Source: CAZNMF01 sp035547155
Lineage (GTDB): Bacteria > Acidobacteriota > Vicinamibacteria > Vicinamibacterales > SCN-69-37
NCBI GenBank assembly: GCA_035547155.1
Contig: DASZVJ010000141.1
Span: forward strand, 1 to 43,070
Direction of reading: 5' to 3'
Length of the DNA stretch: 43,070 nucleotides
In this document: positions 19,907 to 28,073 of the stretch, in pieces
How the letters are laid out: the number at the start of each line of letters is the position of its first letter
How positions within the stretch are numbered: the stretch's first letter is position 1
Notes under the pieces: model-generated
What the model was told of the DNA's origin: nothing
The model's database searches: none
The model's input: the letters and a program-made list of their open reading frames with translations, nothing else
Translations under genes and position numbers: made by a program

Positions 19907-20518
19907 ATGAGCCAGTCCTCCAAGATCACGCGCGTCGAAGGACGCGGCGTCGTCGTGCGCGGCGAAGACATCGACACCGATCGCATCATCCCCGCGCGGT
20001 TCCTCAAGACGATCACGTTCGAGGGTCTCGAACAGCATCTGTTCGAGGACGATCGCAAACAGCTCGCGGAGCGTGGAACGACGCATGCGATCGATCAGCC
20101 GGCGTTCCAGGGCGCGCAGATCATGTTCGTCGGATCGAACTTCGGCTGCGGATCGTCGCGTGAGCACGCGCCTCAGGCGATCGCACGCTGGGGCATCCAG
20201 GCGATCGTCGGCGTGTCGTTCGCCGAGATTTTCTTCGGCAACTCGCTGATGATCGGACTGCCGTGCGCGACGGTGACGCCGGATCAAATCGAGAAATTGA
20301 TGGCGGCGATCGAGTCCGATCCATCGGTCGCGTGCGCGGTCGATCTGCCCGCGAAGACCATCTCCGCAGGTTCGGTCACCGTACCGCTCGGCATGCCCGA
20401 GGCCGTGCGATCTGCATTGATGTCCGGCGACTGGGACGCGACGGCGCTGCTCGTCGACCACTACGAACAGGTCGAGCAGGTCGCGGCAAGTCTGCCGTAC
20501 GTATCCGGCTGGCGCTGA
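19907..20518 (+). CDS. leuD: 3-isopropylmalate dehydratase small subunit
   Basis: 203 residues, the usual size of the bacterial small subunit. It supplies the swivelling aconitase domain to LeuC. Motifs are DIDTDRIIPARFLKTI near residue 22 and GSNFGCGSSREHAPQAI near 81-97, the substrate-specifying YLRT-like loop being RFLKT. It starts with ATG 29 nt after the leuC stop and is followed by nested inverted repeats that probably end the transcript. Confidence 0.97.
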   Translation: MSQSSKITRVEGRGVVVRGEDIDTDRIIPARFLKTITFEGLEQHLFEDDRKQLAERGTTHAIDQPAFQGAQIMFVGSNFGCGSSREHAPQAIARWGIQAIVGVSFAEIFFGNSLMIGLPCATVTPDQIEKLMAAIESDPSVACAVDLPAKTISAGSVTVPLGMPEAVRSALMSGDWDATALLVDHYEQVEQVAASLPYVSGWR

Positions 20519-20520
20519 AA

Positions 20521-20574
20521 GGACGCCGGACCCGAAGGTCCGGCGCTCCGAGGAACTCTTCAGGTCCGGCGTCC
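20521..20574. terminator. nested inverted repeats between leuD and lysR, probable bidirectional terminator
   Basis: A 9-bp stem with a cgaa tetraloop (cgccggacc / ggtccggcg, 20524-20545) lies inside a larger 12-bp inverted repeat (ggacgccggacc at 20521-20532 and ggtccggcgtcc at 20563-20574). It starts 2 nt after the leuD stop and its right arm covers the end of lysR. Two alternative folds share one arm. No T-tract follows on either strand, so termination is inferred from position. Confidence 0.5.
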
Positions 20575-21495
20575 CCTCACCGTCTTCCGCGTCTCCGCGG
20601 GCGTCACATTCGTCTGATCGCCGAACGTCCGCGCGACGTCCAGAAATGCGCGCGCGGCATGTGAGAGCGCGGTGTCGCGACGATGGACCAGCCGTACTTG
20701 TCGCGGCGATCGCAGATCCGGCACCTGCACTTCGACGAGATCCCCTCGCGCGATTTCGCCGAGCGCGCAGCGGCGTGGCAGCAGTGCAACGCCGAGACCC
20801 ATCTCCACGGCGCGCTTGACGCCATCCAGGCTCGGCAGGGCGAGCTTGATGTTGAGCGGCGCGTGCCGCTGCTCGTACATCTGCAGCACGCGATCGCGCA
20901 TCGGCGACGGGTCGTTGTGTGCGATCACCGGCTGCTGACCCATCTCCTCCATCGAAATGCGATCGCGCCCCGCGAGCGGATGATCGGGTCGCACGAGCAG
21001 CACGAGCTCGTCGACGCCAACGACGATCGACTGCAGCTCGCGCTCCGGCGGATTGAACGTGAGCACGCCCAGATCGACGGAGCGCAGCAGGACTTCCTGC
21101 GCCATCTGTCGTGCCGCAACGCGGCGAACGTCGACGACGATCGCCGGGTACTGCTGCTGAAACGCCGCGACGAGCGGCAGCACCGCGTAGATGCCGCCAT
21201 CGTTCGCGCCGATGAGAACGCGTCCCTGACGCACCTCTCGAAGGGCGCCAACGGCCATCGAGGCCTCATTGGCCAGGTGCAGCAGGCGCGTCCCGTACTC
21301 CAGCAGCAATTGGCCCGCATCGGTCAGCGTGCCGTCGCGCGACGAGCGGTCGATCAAGCGCTCACCCGCAGCCGCTTCGAGCCGCCGAATGGCCTGGCTC
21401 ACCGCGGGCTGCGTCCGCCGGAGCTTGCGAGCGGCCCTGGAGAAGCTGCGCTCGGCGGCTACGGCGCAAAACACGCGCAAATCCTCGAACGTCAT
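20560..21495 (-). CDS. LysR-family transcriptional regulator
   Basis: 311 residues. The N-terminal winged helix-turn-helix is typical: LRVFCAVAAERSFSRAARKL then RTQPAVSQAIRRLE and LTDAGQLLLEYG. The rest is the substrate-binding-like effector domain (from about 90). It is divergent from leuA with a 109-bp AT-rich gap and convergent with leuD, so regulation of the leucine genes is a fair guess by position; the ligand is unknown. It could also be a CysB/CbbR-type regulator of something else. Confidence 0.9.
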   Translation of the reverse strand: MTFEDLRVFCAVAAERSFSRAARKLRRTQPAVSQAIRRLEAAAGERLIDRSSRDGTLTDAGQLLLEYGTRLLHLANEASMAVGALREVRQGRVLIGANDGGIYAVLPLVAAFQQQYPAIVVDVRRVAARQMAQEVLLRSVDLGVLTFNPPERELQSIVVGVDELVLLVRPDHPLAGRDRISMEEMGQQPVIAHNDPSPMRDRVLQMYEQRHAPLNIKLALPSLDGVKRAVEMGLGVALLPRRCALGEIARGDLVEVQVPDLRSPRQVRLVHRRDTALSHAARAFLDVARTFGDQTNVTPAETRKTVRGRRT

Positions 21496-21604
21496 CGTCT
21501 GACCTCGCGGCCGTCAGTCTAGCCTGTCAATAAGCATATCGACTAGTAATCTAAACATCATAATCTTGACTTTGGGGCCTGACGGGCGCGACACTGGCAG
21601 TCCC
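21496..21604. promoter_or_regulatory. lysR-leuA divergent promoter/operator region
   Basis: The part 21530-21570 is strikingly AT-rich against both flanks. It includes TTGACA on the minus strand (21530-21525), cataat at 21559-21564 and TTGACT at 21566-21571 on the plus strand, and the palindrome actagt at 21542-21547. No single well-spaced promoter stands out on either strand. A divergent LysR regulator normally binds such a region. Confidence 0.5.
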
Positions 21605-22774
21605 ATGTCAGATCGACTGGTCATTTTCGACACGACGTTGCGCGACGGCGAGCAGGCTCCCGGCTTTTCGATGCGGATCGACGAGAAGATTCGTCTGGCG
21701 CGTCAGCTCGAGACGCTCGGCGTGGACATCATCGAAGCCGGCTTTCCGATCTCGTCGGAAGACGACGCGGAGGCGGTCAGGCAGGTCGCGCAATCGGTTA
21801 CGGAGCCCGTCGTGGCAGCGCTCGCGCGCTGCGCGACGGGCGACGTCGACAAGGCTGGCGCCTCGATTGCCCCCGCGCGCCGCGGCCGGATTCACACCTT
21901 CATCGCGACCTCCGACCTTCACCTCAGCCGAAAGCTCCGCATGACCCGCGAGGCGTGCCTCGAGCGGGCCGTCGACGCGGTCACGCGCGCGCGCAACTTC
22001 ACGGACGACGTCGAGTTCTCGGCCGAGGATGCGACGCGCAGCGATTCGGACTTTCTGTGTCGCGTGGTGGAGGCCGTGATCAAGGCTGGCGCGACGACCG
22101 TCAATCTGCCGGACACCGTTGGCTACTCGACGCCGGACGAGATCGGGCGCTTCTTCCGCGGCGTCATCGAGCGCGTGCCGAACGCAGACAAGGCGATCTT
22201 CAGCGCGCATTGCCACGACGATCTCGGCCTCGCGGTAGCGAACACGATCGCGGCGATTCACGCGGGCGTGCGCCAGGTGGAGTGCACGATCAACGGCATC
22301 GGTGAGCGCGCCGGTAACGCGTCGCTCGAAGAGATCGTGATGATCACCCACGTGCGGCCGGATCTCCTGCCGGTGAAATCGCAGGTAAAGACGCCGCAGC
22401 TGTTCGAGACCAGCCAGATGCTGACGGACATCACCGGTCAGCGCGTGCAGGCCAACAAGGCCATCGTCGGCCGCAACGCCTTCGCGCACGAAGCTGGCAT
22501 CCATCAGGACGGCATGCTGAAGGATCGCCGGACGTACGAGATCATGCGGCCCGAGGACGTTGGTGCGCCGGCCAGCTCGCTCGTGCTCGGCAAGCATTCC
22601 GGCCGTCATGCCGTGCAGACGGCGTGCGAACGGCTGGGACTCACGCTGTCGCGTCGCGACGTCGACGAAGTCTACCGGCGCATGACGACGCTCGCCGATC
22701 AGCAGAAGCACATTTCGGACGACGACCTGCTCGCGATCGCGAATCAGGTGTGCGGCGCCACGGCGACGCGATAG
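21605..22774 (+). CDS. leuA: 2-isopropylmalate synthase, short form without regulatory domain
   Basis: 389 residues. It condenses acetyl-CoA with 2-oxoisovalerate, the first step of leucine synthesis. The DRE-TIM barrel shows DTTLRDGEQ (9-17), the metal ligands His202 and His204 in HCHDDLG, NGIGERAGNA and HEAGIHQDGMLK. The frame ends after the linker region, so the C-terminal leucine-binding domain of full-length LeuA (about 510 residues) is missing. The in-frame extension upstream to 21566 is not needed; ATG 21605 gives the family start MSDRLVIFDTT. Citramalate or homocitrate synthase cannot be fully excluded, but the leuCD neighbours favour LeuA. Confidence 0.88.
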   Translation: MSDRLVIFDTTLRDGEQAPGFSMRIDEKIRLARQLETLGVDIIEAGFPISSEDDAEAVRQVAQSVTEPVVAALARCATGDVDKAGASIAPARRGRIHTFIATSDLHLSRKLRMTREACLERAVDAVTRARNFTDDVEFSAEDATRSDSDFLCRVVEAVIKAGATTVNLPDTVGYSTPDEIGRFFRGVIERVPNADKAIFSAHCHDDLGLAVANTIAAIHAGVRQVECTINGIGERAGNASLEEIVMITHVRPDLLPVKSQVKTPQLFETSQMLTDITGQRVQANKAIVGRNAFAHEAGIHQDGMLKDRRTYEIMRPEDVGAPASSLVLGKHSGRHAVQTACERLGLTLSRRDVDEVYRRMTTLADQQKHISDDDLLAIANQVCGATATR

Positions 22775-22786
22775 TGCGCGGCGCGT

Positions 22787-24634
22787 CTATTCGACCGTGA
22801 CGCTCTTCGCCAGGTTCCGGGGCTGATCGACGTCGCATCCGCGGCGGACCGCGACGTGATACGCGAGAAGCTGGACCGGGATCGTCATCAGCACCGGCAT
22901 CAGCAACGGGTGGGCATCGGGGACGGGCAGTACGACGTCGCGCGGTTTCGTCAGGACCTGTTCCAGGGCCTCGACGCGTGACGCCGGCGCCACGGCAATG
23001 ATGCGGCCGCCTCGCGCCTTCGCTTCCTGGATGTTTCCCACGACCTTCTCGAACAACCCATCGTCGCCGGCGAGCACGATGATCGGCAGGTCCTCGTCGA
23101 TCAGCGCGATTGGGCCGTGCTTCATCTCGCCGGCCGGATAGCCTTCGGCGTGGATGTAGGAGATTTCCTTCAGCTTCAGCGCACCTTCGAGCGCGATCGG
23201 ATAGTTGATGCCTCGGCCGAGGTACAAACAATCGCGCCGGTGCTGAATCGTCGCGGACAGATCCTCAATCGTCGGATCGACCTTCAGCGCATCCTCGATG
23301 CGAAGCGGCAGTTGATCCAGCTCCCGCACGAGGTGTCGGGATAGATCCGCGTTCACGGCGCCGCGTGCCTGTCCGATGGCGAGCGCGAGCAGGTGCAGCG
23401 CGACGAGTTGCGACGTGAACGCTTTGGTGGACGCAACGCCAATCTCCGGACCCGCGTGCGTGTAGACGGTGCCGTCGGACTCGCGTGTCGCCATGCTGCC
23501 GACGACGTTGCAGATCGCGACGCTGCGCGCACCTAAGCGCTTCGCCTCGCGCAAGGCGCCGAGCGTGTCCGCCGTCTCGCCCGACTGGGTGATCGCGATG
23601 GCGAGCGTGCGGTCGTTCACGATCGGCCGGCGATACCGGAACTCCGACCCGTAGTCGACTTCGACCGGCACCCGGGCGATCTCTTCGATCAGGAACTTGC
23701 CGACGAGCCCCGAGTGCCAGGACGTCCCGCACGCGAGGATGACGACGCGCTCGATGCCGGCAAGCGTCTTCGCGTCGATGCGCATCTCCTCGAGAAACAC
23801 CTGACCGGTCTCGAGCGACGTCCGGCCAAGCACGGTCTCGCGAACCGCCCACGGCTGTTCGTAGATCTCCTTCAGCATGAAATGGCGATAGCCGGCCTTT
23901 TCGGCCATCACCGGATCCCAGCTGATGTGCTGCGGTGTCTTCGCGTGAACGGCACCGGCGAAGTCCGTGAACGTGACACCCTTCGGCGTCACGACCGCCA
24001 TCTCGTTGTCCTCGAGAAAGACGATCTGGCGCGTATGCGCGAGGATCGCGGGAATGTCCGACGCGACGAAGAACTCGCCCTCGCCCAGTCCGACGACGAC
24101 CGGCGGCCCGTTCCGCACGGCGACGATCGTGTTGGGCTCGTCGGCCGAGATCAGGACGAGCGCAAAGAGGCCGCGAAGACGTTGCAGCGCGCGCCGGACG
24201 GCGGCGACGAGCCCGTCGCCGCGGCTCTCCTTCTCGACCAGATGCGCCACGATCTCCGTGTCGGTCTCCGTCGCGAAGCGATGACCTTCGGCCATCAGCT
24301 CGCGCTTGAGCTCGAGATAGTTCTCGATGATGCCGTTGTGGACGACGACGATGCGCCCGCTGCAGTCGCGATGCGGATGTGCATTCTCTTCCGACGGCCG
24401 TCCGTGCGTCGCCCACCGCGTATGGCCGATGCCGAACGTGCCGTCGACCGGCTCCTTCGCGAGCACGTCTTCGAGCTTCGAGAGCTTGCCGGGACTGCGG
24501 CGAATCTGCATCTGGCCGTTTCGCACCACGGCGACACCGGCCGAGTCGTACCCGCGATATTCCAGACGGCGAAGACCCTCGATCAGCACGGGCAGCAGAG
24601 GCTTGTCACCGATGTAGCCGACGATGCCACACAT
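22787..24634 (-). CDS. glmS: glutamine-fructose-6-phosphate aminotransferase (isomerising)
   Basis: 615 residues, normal length. It makes glucosamine-6-phosphate, the first step to UDP-GlcNAc for peptidoglycan and LPS. The start MCGIVGYIG exposes Cys2 as the glutaminase nucleophile; EYRGYDSAG and TRWATHG follow. Two SIS domains hold CGTSWHS, TQSGETADT and the C-terminal DQPRNLAKSVTVE. The frame is open 16 codons upstream, but only ATG 24634 places Cys at position 2; AAGGAG lies 11 nt before it. It follows the glmU stop by 2 nt. No glmS ribozyme is seen. Confidence 0.97.
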   Translation of the reverse strand: MCGIVGYIGDKPLLPVLIEGLRRLEYRGYDSAGVAVVRNGQMQIRRSPGKLSKLEDVLAKEPVDGTFGIGHTRWATHGRPSEENAHPHRDCSGRIVVVHNGIIENYLELKRELMAEGHRFATETDTEIVAHLVEKESRGDGLVAAVRRALQRLRGLFALVLISADEPNTIVAVRNGPPVVVGLGEGEFFVASDIPAILAHTRQIVFLEDNEMAVVTPKGVTFTDFAGAVHAKTPQHISWDPVMAEKAGYRHFMLKEIYEQPWAVRETVLGRTSLETGQVFLEEMRIDAKTLAGIERVVILACGTSWHSGLVGKFLIEEIARVPVEVDYGSEFRYRRPIVNDRTLAIAITQSGETADTLGALREAKRLGARSVAICNVVGSMATRESDGTVYTHAGPEIGVASTKAFTSQLVALHLLALAIGQARGAVNADLSRHLVRELDQLPLRIEDALKVDPTIEDLSATIQHRRDCLYLGRGINYPIALEGALKLKEISYIHAEGYPAGEMKHGPIALIDEDLPIIVLAGDDGLFEKVVGNIQEAKARGGRIIAVAPASRVEALEQVLTKPRDVVLPVPDAHPLLMPVLMTIPVQLLAYHVAVRRGCDVDQPRNLAKSVTVE

Positions 24635-24636
24635 GG

Positions 24637-26034
24637 TCAGTGCTTCTCCTTCTTGTGTGTGGCCCGTCTCGTCGTGGCCCACCCTGGCTTGTTCGTTTGC
24701 CGTGCTCGCGCGACGGCGAGCGCGTCCGGCGGCACGTCGTTCGTCACCGAGGAACCCGCCGCGACGTACGCGCCGCGCCCGATGGTCAGGGGCGCCACCA
24801 GCTGCGAGTCGCTACCGACGAAGACATCGTCTTCGATGATCGTCTGATGCTTGGTGACGCCGTCGTAGTTGCAGGTGATGACGCCGGCGCCGACGTTGAC
24901 GCGATCGCCGATGGTCGCGTCGCCGAGATACGCGAGGTGCCCCGCCTTGGCGCCGCGACCCAAGATCGTCTTTTTCAACTCGACGAAATTGCCGACGTGC
25001 GCGCCCTCGCCAACGCGGCTGTTCGGCCGCAGATGCGCGTACGGTCCGAGCGAGGCGCCGCTCGCGACCGACGACTGGACGATCACCGTCCCGTCCAGGA
25101 GCGTCACGTCGTCGCCGACGGTCGCGTCGGTGAGACGAACGCCAGCGTAGATGTGACAGCCGCGGCCAATCGTCGTCGCGCCCGTGATGACGACATTCGG
25201 GCCCAGCGTCGTGTCCTCGCCGATGACGACGTCGGTTTCGACGTACGTCGTCGCGGGGTCGACGAGCGTGACGCCGCCGAGCATCAACGCGCGGCGCGTG
25301 CGATCGAACAACACGCGGCTGAGATCGGCGAGATCGACGCGCGAGTTCACGCCGCGGATTTCCGTCGCGTCATTCAGGCAGAGCGTCTCGACCGTGCGGC
25401 CGGCACGGCGGTACGCGGCAATGAGATCGGTCAGGTAGTACTCGCCCTGCGCATTGTCCGTCGCGAGTGCGTGCAACGCGTCGAAGAGGCCGTCGAGCGA
25501 GAAGACATAAATGCCACTGTTGATCTCGCGGATCGTCCGTTCGTCGGCCGAGGCATCGCGCTCTTCGACGATGCGCGTGATCGCGCCGTCAGCGCCGCGA
25601 ACGATGCGGCCGTAGCCGTAGGGATCGGCGATTTCGGCCGTCAATACCGTGGCCGCGGCGTTCGCCGCGCGATGCTGCTCGAGCAAATGATCCAGCGTCG
25701 ATGGTTGCAGCAGCGGCACATCGCCGTAGAGCAGCAGCACCTGTCCCGTCGCACGTCCGAGCACGGGCTCTGCTTGGAGCAACGCGTGTCCCGTGCCGAG
25801 CTGCGGCGACTGGACAACGAACCGGAGATCAGGATGTGTCGCGAGCGCCGCGCGGACCTGCTCGGCGCCGTGCCCGATGACGACCGTCGTGCTGGCCGCG
25901 TGAAGACTCTCCGCGGTGTGGAGCACGTGCTCGATGATGGACCGGCCCGCCAGCGGATGGAGGACCTTGGGCAGCGCGGATTTCATGCGCGTGCCCTTGC
26001 CGGCCGAAAGGATGACGATGTGCAGATCGGTCAT
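24637..26034 (-). CDS. glmU: bifunctional GlmU: N-acetylglucosamine-1-phosphate uridylyltransferase / glucosamine-1-phosphate acetyltransferase
   Basis: 465 residues. It acetylates glucosamine-1-phosphate and then adds UMP to give UDP-GlcNAc. The N-terminal nucleotidyltransferase starts ILSAGKGTRMKSALPKVLHP, with QLGTGHALLQ and LYGDVPLL; the C-terminal part is a left-handed beta helix with hexapeptide repeats and NYDGVTKHQT near the acetyltransferase site. glmU-glmS supply successive steps and are separated by 2 nt. The upstream TPR gene stops 37 nt before. Confidence 0.97.
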   Translation of the reverse strand: MTDLHIVILSAGKGTRMKSALPKVLHPLAGRSIIEHVLHTAESLHAASTTVVIGHGAEQVRAALATHPDLRFVVQSPQLGTGHALLQAEPVLGRATGQVLLLYGDVPLLQPSTLDHLLEQHRAANAAATVLTAEIADPYGYGRIVRGADGAITRIVEERDASADERTIREINSGIYVFSLDGLFDALHALATDNAQGEYYLTDLIAAYRRAGRTVETLCLNDATEIRGVNSRVDLADLSRVLFDRTRRALMLGGVTLVDPATTYVETDVVIGEDTTLGPNVVITGATTIGRGCHIYAGVRLTDATVGDDVTLLDGTVIVQSSVASGASLGPYAHLRPNSRVGEGAHVGNFVELKKTILGRGAKAGHLAYLGDATIGDRVNVGAGVITCNYDGVTKHQTIIEDDVFVGSDSQLVAPLTIGRGAYVAAGSSVTNDVPPDALAVARARQTNKPGWATTRRATHKKEKH

Positions 26035-26044
26035 GAGGGCGGTC

Positions 26045-26060
26045 GCGGTCCAGAGACCGC
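26045..26060. other. short hairpin between the TPR gene and glmU
   Basis: A 6-bp stem gcggtc / gaccgc with a 4-nt loop lies in the 37-nt gap before glmU. It has no T-tract; it may be a processing site or incidental. Confidence 0.25.
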
Positions 26061-26071
26061 TCGCCCCATGA

Positions 26072-26758
26072 TTATCGATCCAGGCGAGCCCGCCGCTGGC
26101 CTCGCGCGTCAGATTGTGCAGAAATCGGCGCGTCGATGAGCTGCTGGAACGGCTCGAGCGCGCGCAGCGACTCGAAATCGGCGTCGTGGCGAGCCTGCGC
26201 GCGAACGTCCGGGCTGACTTCCATGGCTCGCGTCAGCCAGGAGAGCGCACCGTCCGAGTCGCCGCGCCTGGCGTTCACGGCGGCCAGAAGATACAGGGCG
26301 AGATCGTGATCCGGCGACGCCGCGAGGACGTCGCGAGCCAGCCGCTCGGCCTCGACGTCCCGGCCATCGTTGAGAGCGGCCGTTGCCGCCGTGACTTTTT
26401 CCTCCGGCGTCATGGGCGCCGGAGGCCGGCGTTGACGCTCACGCTCGCAGAGGTCGAGATACACACGAGCTCTGTCGAGCAGGGCGCGCTCGGATGGAAA
26501 TCCGTCGAGGAGCGTCCTGAAGTGGCTGGCCGCGTGGTCGTAGCGATGTCGCTGCATCGCTTCGACGGCGGCTTGAAACAGGGTCACGGCGTCCGCGCTC
26601 GGACGGAGCGGCGACTGATGAATGATCGCCGGCGCGTTCCTCGTATCGAGGACTCTCGCTGGGGGCGTCGTCGGTCGCAATGGCTTGGCGGCTGGCTGCG
26701 ATCCATCCGCGCGACGACGATCCGAGCGAGCCGACTTGGGCTGCGAGGGTCTGGCCAT
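26072..26758 (-). CDS. tetratricopeptide-repeat protein, basic N-terminus
   Basis: 228 residues. The first 60 are Arg/Lys/Pro-rich and probably disordered (MARPSQPKSARSDRRRADG). From about 75 there are helical repeats of TPR type: AVEAMQRHRYDHAASHFRTLLDGFP, AATAALNDGRDVEAERLARDVLAASPDH and LYLLAAVNARRGDSDGALSWLTRAMEVSPD. TPR proteins are scaffolds; no partner is evident. The frame extends 18 codons upstream, but ATG 26758 is a cleaner start. It lies between rsmI and glmU, all on one strand and perhaps one transcript. Confidence 0.8.
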   Translation of the reverse strand: MARPSQPKSARSDRRRADGSQPAAKPLRPTTPPARVLDTRNAPAIIHQSPLRPSADAVTLFQAAVEAMQRHRYDHAASHFRTLLDGFPSERALLDRARVYLDLCERERQRRPPAPMTPEEKVTAATAALNDGRDVEAERLARDVLAASPDHDLALYLLAAVNARRGDSDGALSWLTRAMEVSPDVRAQARHDADFESLRALEPFQQLIDAPISAQSDARGQRRARLDR

Positions 26759-26828
26759 CCGAAATCGGCCTCCAGCGTGTCGTGGGGGAAACCCGCGAGG
26801 CAACGCTAGCAAAAGGCCGCCGAGATGG

Positions 26829-27692
26829 TCAAGACGTGGTGTCCTCGGCGCGTTTCTCCGAGAAACGCGCCTGTTTTAGCGCCTTTCTGACCTGACGCTC
26901 ATGCAGGCGCAAGATGGCCGCTGTCGCACGCGTCGCGTCATCCACGTCGGAAGTCACGTGTTTTATTAGAAGACCGAAAATTCTGACTGCTTCCCCGCCT
27001 GCGCCATCTCCTATGCTGTTCTCAAGATCAGGCCCAATGACGATGACGTATTCGCCTCGATCGGCCAGGATAGGCTTGCCACCGTCTTGTTTATCCCAAT
27101 AGACCAAAAACTCATTTATCTTAGATATCTCACGTATGTATAAAATTGGCCTATTGACAAAATAAACAGATGCATCCGAACTCGTACGCTGGATGCGATG
27201 GGGCGCCTCGAAGAAAACAATCAGACGTGGGTCGGAGCGAAGCTCCTCGAACCATGCCGTCCGCGCCGATCCTGACGTCGGCGGAAAGCCAGCGAAGACG
27301 AAGCCGTTGGCGCTGGTGAACCCCGAGACCGAGACGGCTGCGGTGACCGCGCTCGGACCTGGCACCGGAACGATTTTCATGCCTGCGGCTCTGGCCGTTC
27401 TGACGAGGAGTTGGCCCGGATCGGAGATGCCAGGCGTGCCGGCGTCGGATACGAGTGCGATGGACTCACCTCGCGCGAGCCGTTCGACCAGGCGCGGCGC
27501 TTCCCGCGCCTCGTTGTGCTCGCGGAGGCTGACGAGCGGCTTTCGCACCTCGTAGTGTGCCAACAGGCGGCTCGTCCGCCTCGTATCCTCGGCGGCAATC
27601 AGGTCGACTTCACGCAGCGTGCGCAATGCCCGGAACGTCAGATCCTCGAGGTTGCCGATCGGCGTTGCGACCACGAACAGTGTGCCGGCCAT
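26829..27692 (-). CDS. rsmI: 16S rRNA (cytidine-1402 2'-O)-methyltransferase RsmI, with AT-rich C-terminal block
   Basis: 287 residues. RsmI methylates the ribose of C1402 in the 16S decoding centre. The tetrapyrrole-methylase fold is clear: VVATPIGNLEDLTFRALRTL, AAEDTRRTSRLL, LVSDAGTPGISDPG, PVPGPSAVTAAVSVSG and FFEAPHRI. The later part REISKINEFLVYW...DRGEYVIVIGP matches the usual 'RELTK..E...KGE.V.V' pattern but is divergent. Bases about 26941-27180 (roughly residues 171-251) are about 45% GC by hand count, with 31% over 27091-27180, against about 65% on both sides, and they use ATA and TTA codons rare in this window. ATG 27692 is a family-like start. Confidence 0.9.
   Translation of the reverse strand: MAGTLFVVATPIGNLEDLTFRALRTLREVDLIAAEDTRRTSRLLAHYEVRKPLVSLREHNEAREAPRLVERLARGESIALVSDAGTPGISDPGQLLVRTARAAGMKIVPVPGPSAVTAAVSVSGFTSANGFVFAGFPPTSGSARTAWFEELRSDPRLIVFFEAPHRIQRTSSDASVYFVNRPILYIREISKINEFLVYWDKQDGGKPILADRGEYVIVIGPDLENSIGDGAGGEAVRIFGLLIKHVTSDVDDATRATAAILRLHERQVRKALKQARFSEKRAEDTTS
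26847..26871. other. perfect 11-bp hairpin inside the 3' end of rsmI
   Basis: ggcgcgtttct and agaaacgcgcc pair perfectly around a 3-nt loop. The hairpin is within codons of the last residues of RsmI (ARFSEKRAE). On the plus strand it is followed by tgtttt. Perfect pairing in coding DNA is unusual, and it may end transcription from the plus side or limit the rsmI transcript. Confidence 0.4.
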
Positions 27693-27715
27693 GGGTGAGA
27701 GGGGAATCGATTATC

Positions 27716-27721
27716 TATAAT
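27716..27721 (+). promoter_or_regulatory. -10 element before the FmdB gene
   Basis: TATAAT ends 23 nt before the start codon, in a small AT-rich patch between the divergent rsmI and FmdB starts. The -35 position (27693-27698) has no match. The transcript leader would be about 17 nt. Confidence 0.5.
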
Positions 27722-27744
27722 GACGTGTTGGACGGGTCAGTCTG

Positions 27745-28062
27745 ATGCCTCTTTACGAATATCTCTGCACAGCGTGCGGCCACCGGTTCGAGCGCATCCA
27801 GAAGTTCTCCGATCCCCCGGTGACCGAATGTCCGTCATGCGGTGGCCGCGTCGAAAAGCAGATCTCGTCTCCGGCGATTCAGTTCAAGGGCGCCGGATGG
27901 TACGTCACCGACTACGCCAAGTCGGGGACGTCCGGCTCGAGCGGTGATAAATCGAAGGCCGACAAAGCCGGCGCCGACAAGGGCGGCGATTCGACGAAGA
28001 GCGAGTCGACGCCGAAGGCCGACGCGCCGGCGGCCAAGCCGACGACCCCGGAATCCAAGTAG
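27745..28062 (+). CDS. FmdB-family zinc-ribbon protein with basic tail
   Basis: 105 residues. The N-terminal half is a zinc ribbon of the FmdB/CxxC_CxxC_SSSS type: MPLYEYLCTACGHRFE, then CPSCGG, with four cysteines (CTAC, CPSC). The segment SSPAIQFKGAGWYVTDY is also family-typical. From about 62 it is a Lys/Ser/Asp/Ala low-complexity tail (SGDKSKADKAGADKGG). These proteins are proposed regulators or chaperones, but the function is open. It is divergent from rsmI and converges on galU. Confidence 0.85.
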   Translation: MPLYEYLCTACGHRFERIQKFSDPPVTECPSCGGRVEKQISSPAIQFKGAGWYVTDYAKSGTSGSSGDKSKADKAGADKGGDSTKSESTPKADAPAAKPTTPESK

Positions 28063-28073
28063 CACGTGCCGCG

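Noticed and set aside
24634..24682. N-terminal extension of glmS
   Set aside because: Cys must be exposed at position 2 for glutaminase activity, which only ATG 24634 provides.
24635..24700. A glmS ribozyme before glmS
   Set aside because: glmU ends 2 nt before glmS, so there is no leader to hold one.
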